From NCBI GenBank assembly GCA_902775485.1, contig CACYMJ010000011.1, positions 1 to 47,456 on the forward strand: 47,456 nt of DNA, written 5' to 3'. The translations under genes were made by a program, and so were the position numbers. Shown one piece after another: positions 27,879 through 35,954 of this stretch. Source of the stretch: an uncultured Lachnospiraceae bacterium. GTDB lineage: Bacteria; Bacillota; Clostridia; Lachnospirales; Lachnospiraceae. The stretch's first letter is position 1. Every line of letters begins with the position of its first letter. Below the pieces are notes generated by a model. It was not told the origin of the DNA. It did not search any database and worked only from the letters and a program-made list of their open reading frames with translations.

Positions 27879-28636
27879 TCATTCTGATCGCTGTGCTGAC
27901 TCTTGCGGGATTTCTCGGTGTGCATCTGATCAAGATGATGAGGATGTATCTTATTGTCATGGACAGGAAGATATCGTTTGACGGATTTGTTCCGGCATAT
28001 CTGCGCACAACACTTGTTAATCTGGCGGTTCCGTACAAACTCGGGGAAATATACAGGATCGCGGTATTCTACAGAATATCCGGAGGGTTCAAGACCGGAT
28101 TTTTCTCCGTGCTTACGGACCGGTTTTTTGATACGATGGCCCTTGTGATGATCCTGCTGCCCTATCAGCTGTTCATATCGCGCAGTGTTACCGTCCCGAC
28201 GATAATGCTTACGGTGTTTCTGGCTGTTGTGTTGATGACATACGTGGTGTTTCCGTCCTCATATGTGTTTCTTAACAGATATATCATAACTTCAAGGACA
28301 TCCAAAAGATCCATGACGGCACTTATGATTCTTGAGCATGTGAACGGATGGTATGAGTATGTCCGCGATCTTGTAACGGGCCGGTACGGTATTCTCCTGC
28401 TGTTCTCACTTGCCGCGTGGATACTCGAGATAGCGGTTCTGGCCGGATTTTCCCGGATATGCGGCAGGAACTTTACGGTTGCGGATTTCGGGGCATATAT
28501 CGAATCTATCGTATCCGGCAGGGGTTTTGAACTCGGAAAGCGGTACACACTTACCGGAGCCGTTATAATGGCGGTACTTACAATAGTATTTACCGCGATA
28601 TATCTGATCAGACGTCGAAGAGAAAAAAGGATCTAG
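27875..28636 (+). CDS. LPG-synthase-TM-like membrane protein (UPF0104 / AglD family)
   Basis: 253 residues, mostly hydrophobic, with about six or seven helices. The segment YLRTTLVNLAVPYKLGEIYRIAVFYRISGG followed by VLTDRFFDTMAL is the typical conserved core of the lysylphosphatidylglycerol-synthase TM-region-like family. The exact activity of these stand-alone family members is uncertain. They often sit with polyprenyl-phosphate sugar synthases, as here, where the gene overlaps the DPM1-like gene by four bases. A role in lipid-linked sugar transport or use is likely but unproven. Confidence 0.8.
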   Translation: MIILIAVLTLAGFLGVHLIKMMRMYLIVMDRKISFDGFVPAYLRTTLVNLAVPYKLGEIYRIAVFYRISGGFKTGFFSVLTDRFFDTMALVMILLPYQLFISRSVTVPTIMLTVFLAVVLMTYVVFPSSYVFLNRYIITSRTSKRSMTALMILEHVNGWYEYVRDLVTGRYGILLLFSLAAWILEIAVLAGFSRICGRNFTVADFGAYIESIVSGRGFELGKRYTLTGAVIMAVLTIVFTAIYLIRRRREKRI

Positions 28637-28639
28637 AAA

Positions 28640-30037
28640 ATGTCAAGAAGCGTTTCGATCGTTTATGACGATACCAGAAAACCCGGAAGGGAAATAGCGG
28701 TCATTACCGGAAACAAGAGTTTCGGACAGACTATCTACAAAAGGCAGACTCTTAAGGACAGGATAGAGGATGTCTTTCTGTCACTGCCCCAGGTGGCAGG
28801 ATTTTTTGAAGCTGGTTCGAAAGAAATGTCCGAGATTAACAATACACCTGTTATCCTATACTACTCGGACTTTGGAGTGGCGGATTTAAAGGAATTGGAG
28901 ACGATTGTATACAAAGCGGGGTATGCTCACGAGAACTATAAAATAACACAGGCGAATAGAATAGCATGCGTTATCTTCAAGGATGCCGCCTCATTCTTTT
29001 CTGCATCTTTGGCTGATCTTGATAAATATACGGAAATAATCAGCAACGCCTTTACCGATCTGTCGGATGTCGGAAAATTCAGGTCATTTATCACGGGCGG
29101 ATTTGATGCCAGATTTTTCAACACTTTATCGGGCGATGAATATACAGTGGTAAAATCTTCTGACAAGAAGAGCAAGATAAAGGCTGAGTATACATTTTAC
29201 GGCCTTCTGCCCGATGATATGAAGCAATGGTTTGTAAGGCCTTACGATTACCGGGAGGACGCAGAGCGGGCAAGCTATAAGATGCCGCGATATCACATGA
29301 CGGATCTGGCTATCAGATACGTACACGGATCCATAGGACCGGATGAGTTCGCGGACATCTTAAAGCAGCTGTTCTGGTTCATCTCTCACAGGAAGAGCAT
29401 CGATACGACCGCTATGGAGTATGAGGCGCAGGCAAAACGGCTGTATGTATCGAAAGTATACGAGAGGATCACCGCTCTTAAACAGATGCCCGGATATGAT
29501 AAGATCGCCGGTCTTATAGCAAATGCCACACCTTATAAGGATATAGATGAGATAGTGGCCAGATATGTAAATCTTTACGATTCGATGCGCGAAAAGACTG
29601 AATTTGAACATGTTTTAACGATCAGTCACGGTGATATGTGCTTCTCGAACATTCTGTATTCGAATGCCGACTCACTTGTCATACTGATAGATCCGAAGGG
29701 AGCAATGACCGAGGACGAGCTGTACATGGACAGGTATTACGATATCGCAAAACTGTCGCATTCCATATGCGGTTATTACGATTTCTTTAACAGCGGACTT
29801 TATGAGATAACCCTGGATGAGGATCTTATGGCAAAGGTCAGGGTTGATGCGGATAACAGACAGTTCGCCGCAATGTTTAAGGAGTATCTTGAAAAGGCGG
29901 GGATCGATCTGGCACTTGTAAGGCTGTATGAGACATCCCTTTTCCTGTCGATGCTGCCGTTTCATATGGACAGGCCCGACAAGGTGTTTGCTTTTGTATT
30001 AAATGCCATAGCAATAATGGACAGTCTGGAGAAATAA
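28640..30037 (+). CDS. APH/choline-kinase-fold phosphotransferase
   Basis: 465 residues. The catalytic loop HGD (330-332) with N337 fits the HGD-x4-N motif, and D351 in LIDPKGAM is the metal Asp. This is the aminoglycoside phosphotransferase / choline-kinase fold. The first 180 residues have no recognised motif. In surface glycan clusters such kinases phosphorylate a small alcohol or sugar (LicA-like). The next two genes, a HAD phosphatase and a nucleotidylyltransferase, make a complete small activation cassette. The substrate is unknown. Residue 353 is Lys where choline kinases usually have an acidic residue, so the substrate may differ. Confidence 0.75.
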   Translation: MSRSVSIVYDDTRKPGREIAVITGNKSFGQTIYKRQTLKDRIEDVFLSLPQVAGFFEAGSKEMSEINNTPVILYYSDFGVADLKELETIVYKAGYAHENYKITQANRIACVIFKDAASFFSASLADLDKYTEIISNAFTDLSDVGKFRSFITGGFDARFFNTLSGDEYTVVKSSDKKSKIKAEYTFYGLLPDDMKQWFVRPYDYREDAERASYKMPRYHMTDLAIRYVHGSIGPDEFADILKQLFWFISHRKSIDTTAMEYEAQAKRLYVSKVYERITALKQMPGYDKIAGLIANATPYKDIDEIVARYVNLYDSMREKTEFEHVLTISHGDMCFSNILYSNADSLVILIDPKGAMTEDELYMDRYYDIAKLSHSICGYYDFFNSGLYEITLDEDLMAKVRVDADNRQFAAMFKEYLEKAGIDLALVRLYETSLFLSMLPFHMDRPDKVFAFVLNAIAIMDSLEK

Positions 30038-30436
30038 ATGTACGAAGAACTGACATTTGTGTTTGACGTGGACGGGACCATCTGTCCGATCAAAAAAGAA
30101 AACGAGAAATACGAGGATATCGTTCCTTATGCCGAAATGGTCGAAAAGATACGGGAATATAAGGCGGGCGGTGCAAAGATAGTGCTGCTTACGAGCAGGA
30201 ACATGAACTCATTCGGAGGCAATATCGGCCTTATAAACGCAAATACGGCCAAGATACTGCTTGCGTGGCTGGAAAAATGGGATATACCCTACGATGAGAT
30301 CATATACGGCAAGCCCTGGCCCGGATATCACGGTTTTTATGTCGATGACAGAACGGTCAGACCCTCCGAGTTCCTCTCCAAGAGCGTCGAGGAACTTGAT
30401 GAGATCGTAAGGAGGGACAGATGCAGACAGTCATAA
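30038..30436 (+). CDS. Small HAD-superfamily phosphatase
   Basis: 132 residues, starting right after the kinase stop. The HAD motif I is FDVDGTIC with the catalytic pair D10 and D12; motif II is LLTSRN; the late YVDDRTV provides the acidic residues of motif IV. There is no cap domain, so it may act on a small phosphorylated sugar or polyol, or may need a partner. Related short HADs are known in capsule clusters, often next to nucleotidyltransferases. It overlaps the following gene by 16 bases. The substrate is unknown. Confidence 0.85.
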   Translation: MYEELTFVFDVDGTICPIKKENEKYEDIVPYAEMVEKIREYKAGGAKIVLLTSRNMNSFGGNIGLINANTAKILLAWLEKWDIPYDEIIYGKPWPGYHGFYVDDRTVRPSEFLSKSVEELDEIVRRDRCRQS

Positions 30437-31170
30437 CCATGGCAGGACTTGGCACGAGGTTTAAAAAAGCCGGCTATGATGTTCCGAAATACGAGATAAT
30501 ATCTCACGGCAGATCGCTTTTTTACTGGTCAATGTCCAGTCTGAAAAAAAGCGTTTCCGACGATGATGATTTTTACTTTATCGTAAGGGCTGAGGATAAT
30601 GCGGCAGGATTTATACAGGATGAGGCTGCAAAGGTGTTCGGCTCCTGTAAGGACAGATTCCACGTGATACAGATCGATGCGATGACGGACGGGCAGGCCA
30701 CCACTGCATTGCTGGCTGCGCCCTGTTGGAAACCGTTTGAACCGCTTCTGATCTATAATATCGATACCTATGTCGAGCCCGGACATATGATGCCCAAAGA
30801 CGGTGTTCCTGCGTCAACGGACGGGTTTATCCCGTGCTTTAACGCCCCGGGCGATCACTGGAGCTTTGTTGAAACGGATAAGGACGGCATTGCCGTACAG
30901 GTCAGGGAGAAACAGCGGATCTCGGATAACTGCACGATCGGAGCTTACTGGTTTTCTTCGTGCGCCCTCTATGAGCGGATGTACGAAGAGTATTACAAAA
31001 ACGGCCAAAATATGGAAAAGGGCGAGAAATACGTGGCCCCGCTATACAATCACATGATCACGAAGGGTATGACGGTCAGGATATGCAATATCGGCAAAAG
31101 CTTCGTTCATGTCCTCGGGACGCCCGAAGAACGGCAGGTATTTGAGAACGAAGAGATCCGGGAGCTTTGA
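30421..31170 (+). CDS. Sugar-phosphate nucleotidylyltransferase-like protein
   Basis: 249 residues with a GT-A type nucleotidyltransferase fold. The N-terminal loop MAGLGTRFKKAGYDVPKYEI has the G-x-G-x-R and PK residues of sugar-phosphate nucleotidyltransferases. A metal Asp lies in LLIYNIDTYVEPG, and a conserved core REKQRISDNCTIGAYWF follows. The length is short, without the beta-helix C-terminal domain of GlmU or RmlA-long enzymes. It probably makes an NDP-activated form of the product of the kinase/phosphatase pair just upstream. The base (C, G, U or T) cannot be called. Confidence 0.8.
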   Translation: MQTVITMAGLGTRFKKAGYDVPKYEIISHGRSLFYWSMSSLKKSVSDDDDFYFIVRAEDNAAGFIQDEAAKVFGSCKDRFHVIQIDAMTDGQATTALLAAPCWKPFEPLLIYNIDTYVEPGHMMPKDGVPASTDGFIPCFNAPGDHWSFVETDKDGIAVQVREKQRISDNCTIGAYWFSSCALYERMYEEYYKNGQNMEKGEKYVAPLYNHMITKGMTVRICNIGKSFVHVLGTPEERQVFENEEIREL

Positions 31171-31173
31171 TAA

Positions 31174-32631
31174 GTGGGCAGGAACTATTTCAAGAGAGGA
31201 ATAGCGTATTTTCGCAGAAACGGGTTTGCCGCGGCGTTTATAAAGGCTTGTGAGCGCCTGACGACGGATAAATGCGAAAAGGGATATTTGCCTCTGCGTG
31301 CGGGAGAAGAGGAACTGGCGGCGCAAAGACTGCATGTTTTTGAGCATCCTTATAAGTTCAGCATACTCGTTCCCGTTTATGAAACCGATCCGGCTCTTCT
31401 GATGCAGATGATGAGAAGCGTCGGTGACCAGACCTATGCAAATTGGGAGCTTATACTTGCGGATGCAAGCAAAGATATATCGCGAAAGGATACGGTCGAT
31501 GAGTTTGTCACATCGTACCAAAACAGGTGCTCTGATGCGTTCGGAAGCATAGAGGATAAGGTAGTATACGTAAAGATCGGGGATAACCGCGGGATCGGGG
31601 CCAACACAAAAGAGGCCCTGGCCTATGCAAAGGGCGATTACACCGCACTTCTCGATCACGATGATGTTTTGGAAAACACCGCGCTTTTTGATATAATGAG
31701 CGCGATAGAGGAGCGCGAGAAGTTTTTTGCCGTATCCGGACATTGTGACAGGGTGCTTGCCGCGTATACGGATGAGGATAAGGTAAGCTTTGACGGTACG
31801 GGATATTTTGACCGCCATCAAAAACCTGATCCGGATCCGGTATTGCTTACTACAAATAATTATGTCTGCCATTTTTTTGCTGCGGACACATCGCTTGTCA
31901 GGAGCGTCGGTGCTTTTGACTCTGTATATGACGGTGCCCAGGATCATGATCTGATCCTCAGATGCTTTGAACAGGCGGACAGGAAACAGATAGTGCATGT
32001 TCCGAAGGTACTGTATCATTGGAGGAGCACTGCGAGCTCAACGGCGGAGAATCCTGAGGCCAAGTTGTATGCCTATGAAGCCGGGAAACGTGCTGTTTCG
32101 GACCATTTTAAAAGGCTTGGCATCGATGCGGTAGTAACAGACAGCGCGCATCTGGGATTTTTTGATCTGAAATACCCGAAGAACGGCATGAGACCGGTTA
32201 TCATCACACCGGATGAGATGGAAAAAATCTCGAAGAACAAGGCCCCTTTACCTGACGGAGAGTTTATCATGATACTCTCACCTGATCTTAAGCCGGCAGA
32301 CGATGGCTGCATTGACGATATGATGTCATGCATGTGCCTTGAGAATGTGGGAGCCGTTACGGGCAAGATACTGACAAAGAACGGTAAGGTTGAAAGCGCG
32401 GGCTTTGACATTGACGGGAACGGGGATATGGTCCCGTGTTTTGCAGGACTTTGGGGACGATTTTCCGGATATATGCACAGGGCCGGCCTTGACCGCCTTA
32501 CGGACGGATTTTCTCCGGATTGTGTACTTTTGAGGCGGGACTGTATAAAGGAGACTGCCCCTTGGCCGGTACTTGCCGACGGGGCGGATATATATTACCG
32601 GGCCGGTGCCGTATTTAAACGAAAGAGCTGA
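31174..32631 (+). CDS. GT2 glycosyltransferase with degenerate second domain
   Basis: 485 residues from a GTG start with GGGAG 9 bases upstream; no closer ATG lies before the GT2 domain. A basic N-terminal segment (about 1-60) is followed by a full GT2 domain (about 61-310): FSILVPVYETDP, DQTYANWELILADAS, ALLDHDD (about 158-164), DGAQDHDLILRC and KVLYHWRSTASS. The C-terminal 170 residues align in pattern with the second GT2 domain of tandem enzymes (IMILSPDL, VGAVTGKIL) but are shortened. They lack the metal-site acids (NDD to SPD) and the late ND-D segment (ADGADIYY), so they are probably inactive and structural. The cell may use this enzyme with the complementary one at 18451. Confidence 0.82.
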   Translation: MGRNYFKRGIAYFRRNGFAAAFIKACERLTTDKCEKGYLPLRAGEEELAAQRLHVFEHPYKFSILVPVYETDPALLMQMMRSVGDQTYANWELILADASKDISRKDTVDEFVTSYQNRCSDAFGSIEDKVVYVKIGDNRGIGANTKEALAYAKGDYTALLDHDDVLENTALFDIMSAIEEREKFFAVSGHCDRVLAAYTDEDKVSFDGTGYFDRHQKPDPDPVLLTTNNYVCHFFAADTSLVRSVGAFDSVYDGAQDHDLILRCFEQADRKQIVHVPKVLYHWRSTASSTAENPEAKLYAYEAGKRAVSDHFKRLGIDAVVTDSAHLGFFDLKYPKNGMRPVIITPDEMEKISKNKAPLPDGEFIMILSPDLKPADDGCIDDMMSCMCLENVGAVTGKILTKNGKVESAGFDIDGNGDMVPCFAGLWGRFSGYMHRAGLDRLTDGFSPDCVLLRRDCIKETAPWPVLADGADIYYRAGAVFKRKS

Positions 32632-33581
32632 TGAAAGAAGTAACGGTAATAATACCAAATTACAACGGAATAGTCTATCTGGGCGGCTGCCTTGAATCTC
32701 TTGCTGCCCAGACAATGAAGTGCGATATCATCGTTGTGGACAATGCCTCTACCGACGGTTCGCTTGATATTGCCCGGAAATACGATGATATCAGGATAAT
32801 CGAGCTGTCACAGAATTTCGGATTCTGCAGGGCGGTAAACGAGGGGATCGCCGCAACAAAGACAAAATACCTGATACTTTTAAATAACGATACCAAAGCA
32901 GATCCTATGTTCGTTGAGGAACTGTATAAGGCTATAGACAAACATGATGACACCTTTTCGGTCGCGGCAAAGATGCTGCAGATGAACAGGCCGGACAGGA
33001 TCGATTCCGCGGGAGATCTGTACTGTGCGCTCGGGTGGGCGTTTTCGCTCGGAAAGGACGGCAGCGCCGGGCGTTATGACAGGGAATCGGTGGTGTTCTC
33101 TGCATGCGGCGGCGCGGCCATTTACAGGAAGGATCTGTTTGAGCAGATCGGATACTTTGATGAACTTCACTTTTCGTATCTTGAAGATGTTGATGTGGGA
33201 TACAGGGCGAGGATAATGGGCTATACAAACAGATATACGCCCCGGGCCATTGTATATCATGCAGGCAGTGCCTCGACCGGATCGAGGTACAATCCTTTCA
33301 AGGTCAGGCTTGCGGCCCGTAACAGCTGGTATGTCATATACAAGAACATGCCCGCGCTGCAGATCATTCTGAATCTTCCGTTTTTCCTTATCGGGTTCGG
33401 CACGAAGGCGCTGTTCTTCATATGCAAGGGATACGGACGGGAATATCTTTCGGGAATGAAACGCGGATATCTTATGTGCGTTGCAGGCAGGAAATATCCG
33501 TTTGATTCGAGATTTATCAAAAACTACTGCAGGATACAGCTTGAATTGTGGTTTAATATGTTCAGGCGCATTTTCGGATAA
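32631..33581 (+). CDS. GT2 glycosyltransferase, rhamnosyltransferase-like (WbbL type)
   Basis: 316 residues, overlapping the preceding stop by one base. It has the full GT2 pattern TVIIPNYNG, IIVVDNASTDGSLD, ILLNNDTKAD and a later GGAAIYRKDLFEQIGYFDE and YLEDVDVGYRARIMG. This pattern (NNDT plus ED-D) is common in WbbL/RfbF-type rhamnosyltransferases that add L-Rha or a related 6-deoxysugar. The C-terminus carries basic/hydrophobic segments likely to hold it at the membrane. It is followed by a short gap with a 5-base-stem hairpin (AGCCC-gag-GGGCT at 33582-33594), which lacks a T-run and is unlikely to terminate transcription. Confidence 0.88.
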   Translation: MKEVTVIIPNYNGIVYLGGCLESLAAQTMKCDIIVVDNASTDGSLDIARKYDDIRIIELSQNFGFCRAVNEGIAATKTKYLILLNNDTKADPMFVEELYKAIDKHDDTFSVAAKMLQMNRPDRIDSAGDLYCALGWAFSLGKDGSAGRYDRESVVFSACGGAAIYRKDLFEQIGYFDELHFSYLEDVDVGYRARIMGYTNRYTPRAIVYHAGSASTGSRYNPFKVRLAARNSWYVIYKNMPALQIILNLPFFLIGFGTKALFFICKGYGREYLSGMKRGYLMCVAGRKYPFDSRFIKNYCRIQLELWFNMFRRIFG

Positions 33582-33605
33582 AGCCCGAGGGGCTGTGAGG
33601 ACATT

Positions 33606-35006
33606 ATGATCAGGGACAATCAGCGACTGATCAACCGGCTGACGCTGGTGATCGACGGTTTTGTAATAGCGGCAAGCTACCTGTTTGCCTATTTTCTCAA
33701 ATTTGAGAGCGGACTGCTTCTGTACGAAGAAGGTCTTTCGGTGCAGACGTATATGTTCGCGCTTGTTTTTCTGATCCCAGGTTATCTGATCCTGTATTCC
33801 CAGATGGATCTGTACAATACAAGGCGTGCATCGGGCCGTAAGAGGGAGCTGCTCAACGTTATAAAGGCCAATACGGTTGGCGCTCTCATCTTCATGATGA
33901 TCCTCTATGTGATAAACCAGCCCGATTTCTCCAGACAGATGATCTTCATATTCTGGGGCGTGTGCATCTGCCTTGAGACGGCAGTGCGTAACATGATGCG
34001 CGCGCTTATGATGTTCTGGTGGAAAAAGGGATTCAACATCAAATATGTTCTGCTTGTCGGATATTCCGGTTCGGCAACGAGCTACATAGACAAGATACTC
34101 CTAAATCCCCAGTGGGGATACGTCATCCGCGGCATTCTCGACGATAATACCGAAAGGGGCACGGATTACAAGGGCATAAAGGTTCTGGGCACCATCGACA
34201 ATCTGCCGCTGATCCTGCCCGAGAACAAGCTTGATGAGATAACGATCACGCTTCCGCTGGGACAGTACGGCAGATTGAAGGAGATAGTCAACCTGTGTGA
34301 AAAATCGGGTGTTCATACAAAGTTTATCCCGGATTACGCCGGTATCATACCGAACCGTCCGTATACTGAGGATATCCAGGGACTTCCGGTAATAAATATC
34401 CGCCGCGTTCCGCTCAACAACACGATAAACAACGTGGTAAAACGGCTTGTTGATATTGTCGGATCGATCGCAGGCATCATAATCGCATCTCCGGTAATGA
34501 TCGTCTCAGCCATACTCATAAAGGCAACATCCGACGGGCCGGTCATCTTTTCACAGGACCGTGTGGGGCTTCATAACAAGCCTTTCAGGATGTACAAGTT
34601 CCGCACGATGATCGAGCAGACCGAAGCCGAGGAGGCAAAGGGATGGACAACGAAGGATGATCCGAGGGTCACAAAGGTCGGTAAGTTCCTTCGCAGAACG
34701 TCTCTTGACGAGCTTCCGCAGCTGTTTAACATATTCGTGGGCCAGATGTCCCTCGTGGGTCCGCGTCCGGAACGCCCCCAGTTTGTCGAAAAGTTCAAGG
34801 AAGAGATCCCCAGGTATATGATCAAGCATCAGGTACGCCCGGGCCTTACGGGATGGGCGCAGATCAATGGCCTTCGCGGTGATACGGCCATTGACAAGAG
34901 GATCGAGTACGATCTTTACTATATCGAGAACTGGACGCTGGAATTTGACATAAAGATACTGTTTCTGACGGTATTTCGAGGCTTTATCAATAAGAATGCT
35001 TATTAA
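33606..35006 (+). CDS. Polyprenyl-phosphate glucose-type phosphotransferase (second initiating enzyme, WcaJ type)
   Basis: 466 residues. Four N-terminal helices (about 12-30, 48-66, 88-104, 111-128) are followed by a CoA-binding-like Rossmann domain (about 146-265, KYVLLVGYSGSA), a helix at 285-303 and the catalytic domain with KFRTM (331-335), SLDELPQ (366-372) and LVGPRPERP (383-391). RPGLTGWAQINGLRGDT (411 on) and the tail YDLYYIENW match the WcaJ/UDP-glucose-type undecaprenyl-phosphate glucose phosphotransferase branch. This is a second initiating enzyme in the cluster and differs clearly from the one at 463. The ribosome site is GTGAGGA just upstream. Confidence 0.93.
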   Translation: MIRDNQRLINRLTLVIDGFVIAASYLFAYFLKFESGLLLYEEGLSVQTYMFALVFLIPGYLILYSQMDLYNTRRASGRKRELLNVIKANTVGALIFMMILYVINQPDFSRQMIFIFWGVCICLETAVRNMMRALMMFWWKKGFNIKYVLLVGYSGSATSYIDKILLNPQWGYVIRGILDDNTERGTDYKGIKVLGTIDNLPLILPENKLDEITITLPLGQYGRLKEIVNLCEKSGVHTKFIPDYAGIIPNRPYTEDIQGLPVINIRRVPLNNTINNVVKRLVDIVGSIAGIIIASPVMIVSAILIKATSDGPVIFSQDRVGLHNKPFRMYKFRTMIEQTEAEEAKGWTTKDDPRVTKVGKFLRRTSLDELPQLFNIFVGQMSLVGPRPERPQFVEKFKEEIPRYMIKHQVRPGLTGWAQINGLRGDTAIDKRIEYDLYYIENWTLEFDIKILFLTVFRGFINKNAY

Positions 35007-35014
35007 AGAAACTT

Positions 35015-35950
35015 ATGACAGTAGATGTAATAATACCAACATATAAACCCGATGGCCGGCTTCTTGATGTTATCGAAAAGCTGCGCAGTCAGAGTCTCGC
35101 TCCGGGAAGGATCGTACTTATCAATACCGAAAAGGAATATATGGATCAGCTTCTTGAAAGAAGCGGTATCGATATTCTTAAGGCTCCTTTTGAGGTGATA
35201 AATATCAAAAAGAGCGAATTTGACCACGGAAAGACCAGGAATGAGGGCTCTAAAGGTTCAGACGCCGACTATATTCTGTATATGACAATGGATGCGACAC
35301 CGGCAGACGATAAGATGATCGAGAAAATGGCCGGTGCGTTTTGCGATAAAAACGTTGCAGCGGTCTATGCGCGTCAGCTCCCTTATGACGATGCTTCGCT
35401 TGGAGAGAGATTTTCGAGAAGTTTCAATTATCCTGCAGTATCCCATATCAAGTCGCTTGCCGACAAGGACCGGCTCGGGATCAAGACATTTTTCTGCTCA
35501 AATGCATGTGCCATGTATGACCGCAGGGTGTTTGAGGAACTTGGAGGATTTCCGGAGGGCATGATATTTAACGAGGATATGGTATTTGCCCGCCGTATCA
35601 TAGAGAGGGGATACAGCATCGCTTACGAAAGCGGGGCCGGAGTGTATCATTCCCACAATTATACGAATATGCAGCAGTTTCACAGGAATTTCGACCTGGC
35701 CGTCTCGCAGGCGATGCACCCGGAAGCATTTGCGGATGTATCTTCCGAGTCGGAGGGATTGACCTATGTGAAGACTGCTTTTGTTTATTTTTTGAAGGCA
35801 AAAAGGCCGTTTTACTTTATTCCGTTTGCCATACAGAGCTTTTTCAGGCTGGCAGGTTACAGACTCGGAAAGCGCTATGACAGACTCTCACACAAGAGGA
35901 TACTTAAGTATACGTCGAATCCTGATTTCTTTTACAGGTACTGGAGCTGA
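35015..35950 (+). CDS. GT2 rhamnosyltransferase-like
   Basis: 311 residues. The signature VDVIIPTYKPDGRL, INIKKSEFDHGKTRNEG and TMDATP, then a later FNEDMVFARRIIERGY, matches the rhamnosyltransferase GT2 branch (the SEFDHGxTRN motif is characteristic of enzymes that use dTDP-L-rhamnose). The metal motif is MDATP in place of DxD. The C-terminus is hydrophobic and basic, suggesting membrane association. This is the last gene of the polysaccharide cluster and the next gene (clpX-like) starts four bases after the stop. Confidence 0.87.
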   Translation: MTVDVIIPTYKPDGRLLDVIEKLRSQSLAPGRIVLINTEKEYMDQLLERSGIDILKAPFEVINIKKSEFDHGKTRNEGSKGSDADYILYMTMDATPADDKMIEKMAGAFCDKNVAAVYARQLPYDDASLGERFSRSFNYPAVSHIKSLADKDRLGIKTFFCSNACAMYDRRVFEELGGFPEGMIFNEDMVFARRIIERGYSIAYESGAGVYHSHNYTNMQQFHRNFDLAVSQAMHPEAFADVSSESEGLTYVKTAFVYFLKAKRPFYFIPFAIQSFFRLAGYRLGKRYDRLSHKRILKYTSNPDFFYRYWS

Positions 35951-35954
35951 TGAT

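Noticed and set aside
31042-32019. A 325-codon - strand frame inside the GT2 gene
   Set aside because: Overlaps a clear GT2 domain on the + strand; no motif on the - strand.
33582-33594. Hairpin AGCCC-gag-GGGCT before the second initiating transferase as a terminator
   Set aside because: Only five pairs and no T-run; the surrounding genes look co-transcribed.
35826-35954. An in-frame extension of the clpX-like gene into the preceding gene
   Set aside because: The zinc domain starts right after ATG 35955, which has its own ribosome site; the extra residues do not resemble any ClpX.
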